NCBI GenBank assembly: GCA_023261345.1
Contig: JAHFPE010000050.1
Location: 1 to 6,222, forward strand
Source: Candidatus Woesearchaeota archaeon
Lineage (GTDB): Archaea > Nanobdellota > Nanobdellia > Woesearchaeales > ARS49
Direction: 5' to 3'
Length of the DNA stretch: 6,222 nucleotides
This document shows positions 6,012-6,222 of this stretch, one piece after another. Each line of letters begins with the position of its first letter. The stretch's first letter is position 1. Made by a program: the position numbers and the translations under genes. The notes under the pieces are model-generated. The model worked only from the letters and a program-made list of their open reading frames with translations, did not search any database and was not told where the DNA came from.

Positions 6012-6060
6012 TTTACTAAAACTGCAAAGAGCAACGCCAAGTAGTGCCTCTTTTAGTAAA
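6012..6060. repeat. Inverted repeat with 10-base perfect arms
   Basis: TTTACTAAAA (6012-6021) and TTTTAGTAAA (6051-6060) are perfect reverse complements separated by 29 bases. Within the loop, AAAGAGCA (6026-6033) can pair with TGC (6045-6047) and TCTTT (6049-6053) if C6048 bulges. That pairing shares bases 6051-6053 with the outer arm, so the two full stems compete. The segment could be a folded RNA or a protein-binding site. Confidence 0.6.
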
Positions 6061-6068
6061 TGATAAAG

Positions 6069-6117
6069 GAAAACTAGCCATGACTAAAATAAACAAAGAG
6101 AGACATGGCTAGTTTTC
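6069..6117. repeat. Perfect inverted repeat with 14-base arms
   Basis: GAAAACTAGCCATG (6069-6082) and CATGGCTAGTTTTC (6104-6117) are exact reverse complements around a 21-base A-rich loop. Arms this long without mismatch are unlikely by chance in a 300-base segment. Either strand would form a stable hairpin in RNA. It starts 8 bases after the preceding inverted repeat, so the two may form one structured unit. Confidence 0.75.
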
Positions 6118-6222
6118 GATTAGATTGTTCAGAAAGGGCAACACTCGCAGGTGCTAGATGCAGTAAATAATTCCAATTAATGCAACGCATTCTTTCCCAT
6201 ATTTTTCTCCTCAATTTTTTCC

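Larger units (their letters stand above)
5927..6222. other. Intergenic segment rich in inverted repeats, no convincing gene
   Basis: These 296 bases contain, from left to right, the glycosidase promoter, an A7 tract (T7 on the - strand), a 10-base-arm inverted repeat, a perfect 14-base-arm inverted repeat, and an AT-rich stretch to the window edge. I see no tRNA, rRNA or CRISPR pattern. At the right edge two - strand frames stay open into the next window: one ends at TAA 6177-6179 (tail MGKNALH), the other at TAG 6074-6076. Neither has protein-like features strong enough to call. The segment may hold the end of a - strand gene followed by a structured 3' region or small RNA. Confidence 0.5.

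Noticed and set aside
6080..6112. A 10-codon + strand frame (MTKINKERHG) whose start and stop lie in the two arms of the 14-base inverted repeat.
   Set aside because: No ribosome-binding site, very short, and its placement follows automatically from CATG and CTAG sequences within the arms.
6055..6125. C/D-box guide RNA, suggested by an AATGATA sequence at 6059-6065.
   Set aside because: No CTGA D box follows at a suitable distance on the same strand and the C-box match is incomplete.
5927..6222. CRISPR array or transposon end.
   Set aside because: No regularly spaced direct repeats are present, and no transposase or target-site duplication flanks the inverted repeats.

Overview
This window looks archaeal, probably from an uncultivated, AT-rich DPANN-type lineage (Woesearchaeota/Pacearchaeota-like), although the phylum is an inference. 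Four things point this way. Transketolase is split into separate N- and C-terminal subunit genes. TATA boxes lie about 26 bases before, or close to, the first codon of each transcript, with little or no leader. Oligo-T tracts without strong hairpins serve as terminators. The MJ1255-type glycosyltransferase and the small C-terminal domain on the transketolase are, as I recall, typical of archaeal proteomes.

Layout, left to right. (1) Bases 1-1041, + strand: the last 41 codons of an unidentified gene overlap, by ATGA, an unrecognised membrane-anchored protein of 305 residues. (2) Bases 1134-3301, - strand: a two-gene transketolase operon, N-terminal thiamine-diphosphate subunit first, then the C-terminal subunit, also joined by an ATGA overlap. 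The C-terminal subunit carries an extra domain of about 75 residues, recalled as DUF5752-like, that ordinary transketolases lack. (3) Bases 3456-3773, + strand: a small XRE/Cro-CI-type regulator divergent from the transketolase operon across 154 bases. (4) Bases 3776-5926, - strand: a GT-B glycosyltransferase preceded by a six-hairpin glycosidase-like protein. The glycosyltransferase and regulator genes meet tail to tail with only 2 bases between stop codons. (5) Bases 5927-6222: no convincing gene, but two consecutive inverted repeats, one with perfect 14-base arms, and an oligo-T tract reading toward the glycosidase promoter.

Working together: the split transketolase would serve non-oxidative pentose-phosphate carbon rearrangement. 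The glycosidase and glycosyltransferase suggest local handling of a cytoplasmic glucan or glycoconjugate. The regulator could control the divergent tkt operon, but nothing in the sequence proves this. Initiation signals follow a consistent split: genes inside operons overlap the preceding gene and use Shine-Dalgarno-like sites, while first genes have TATA boxes and no room for a leader. The best candidates for something undescribed are the transketolase domain fusion and the structured non-coding segment at the right end.
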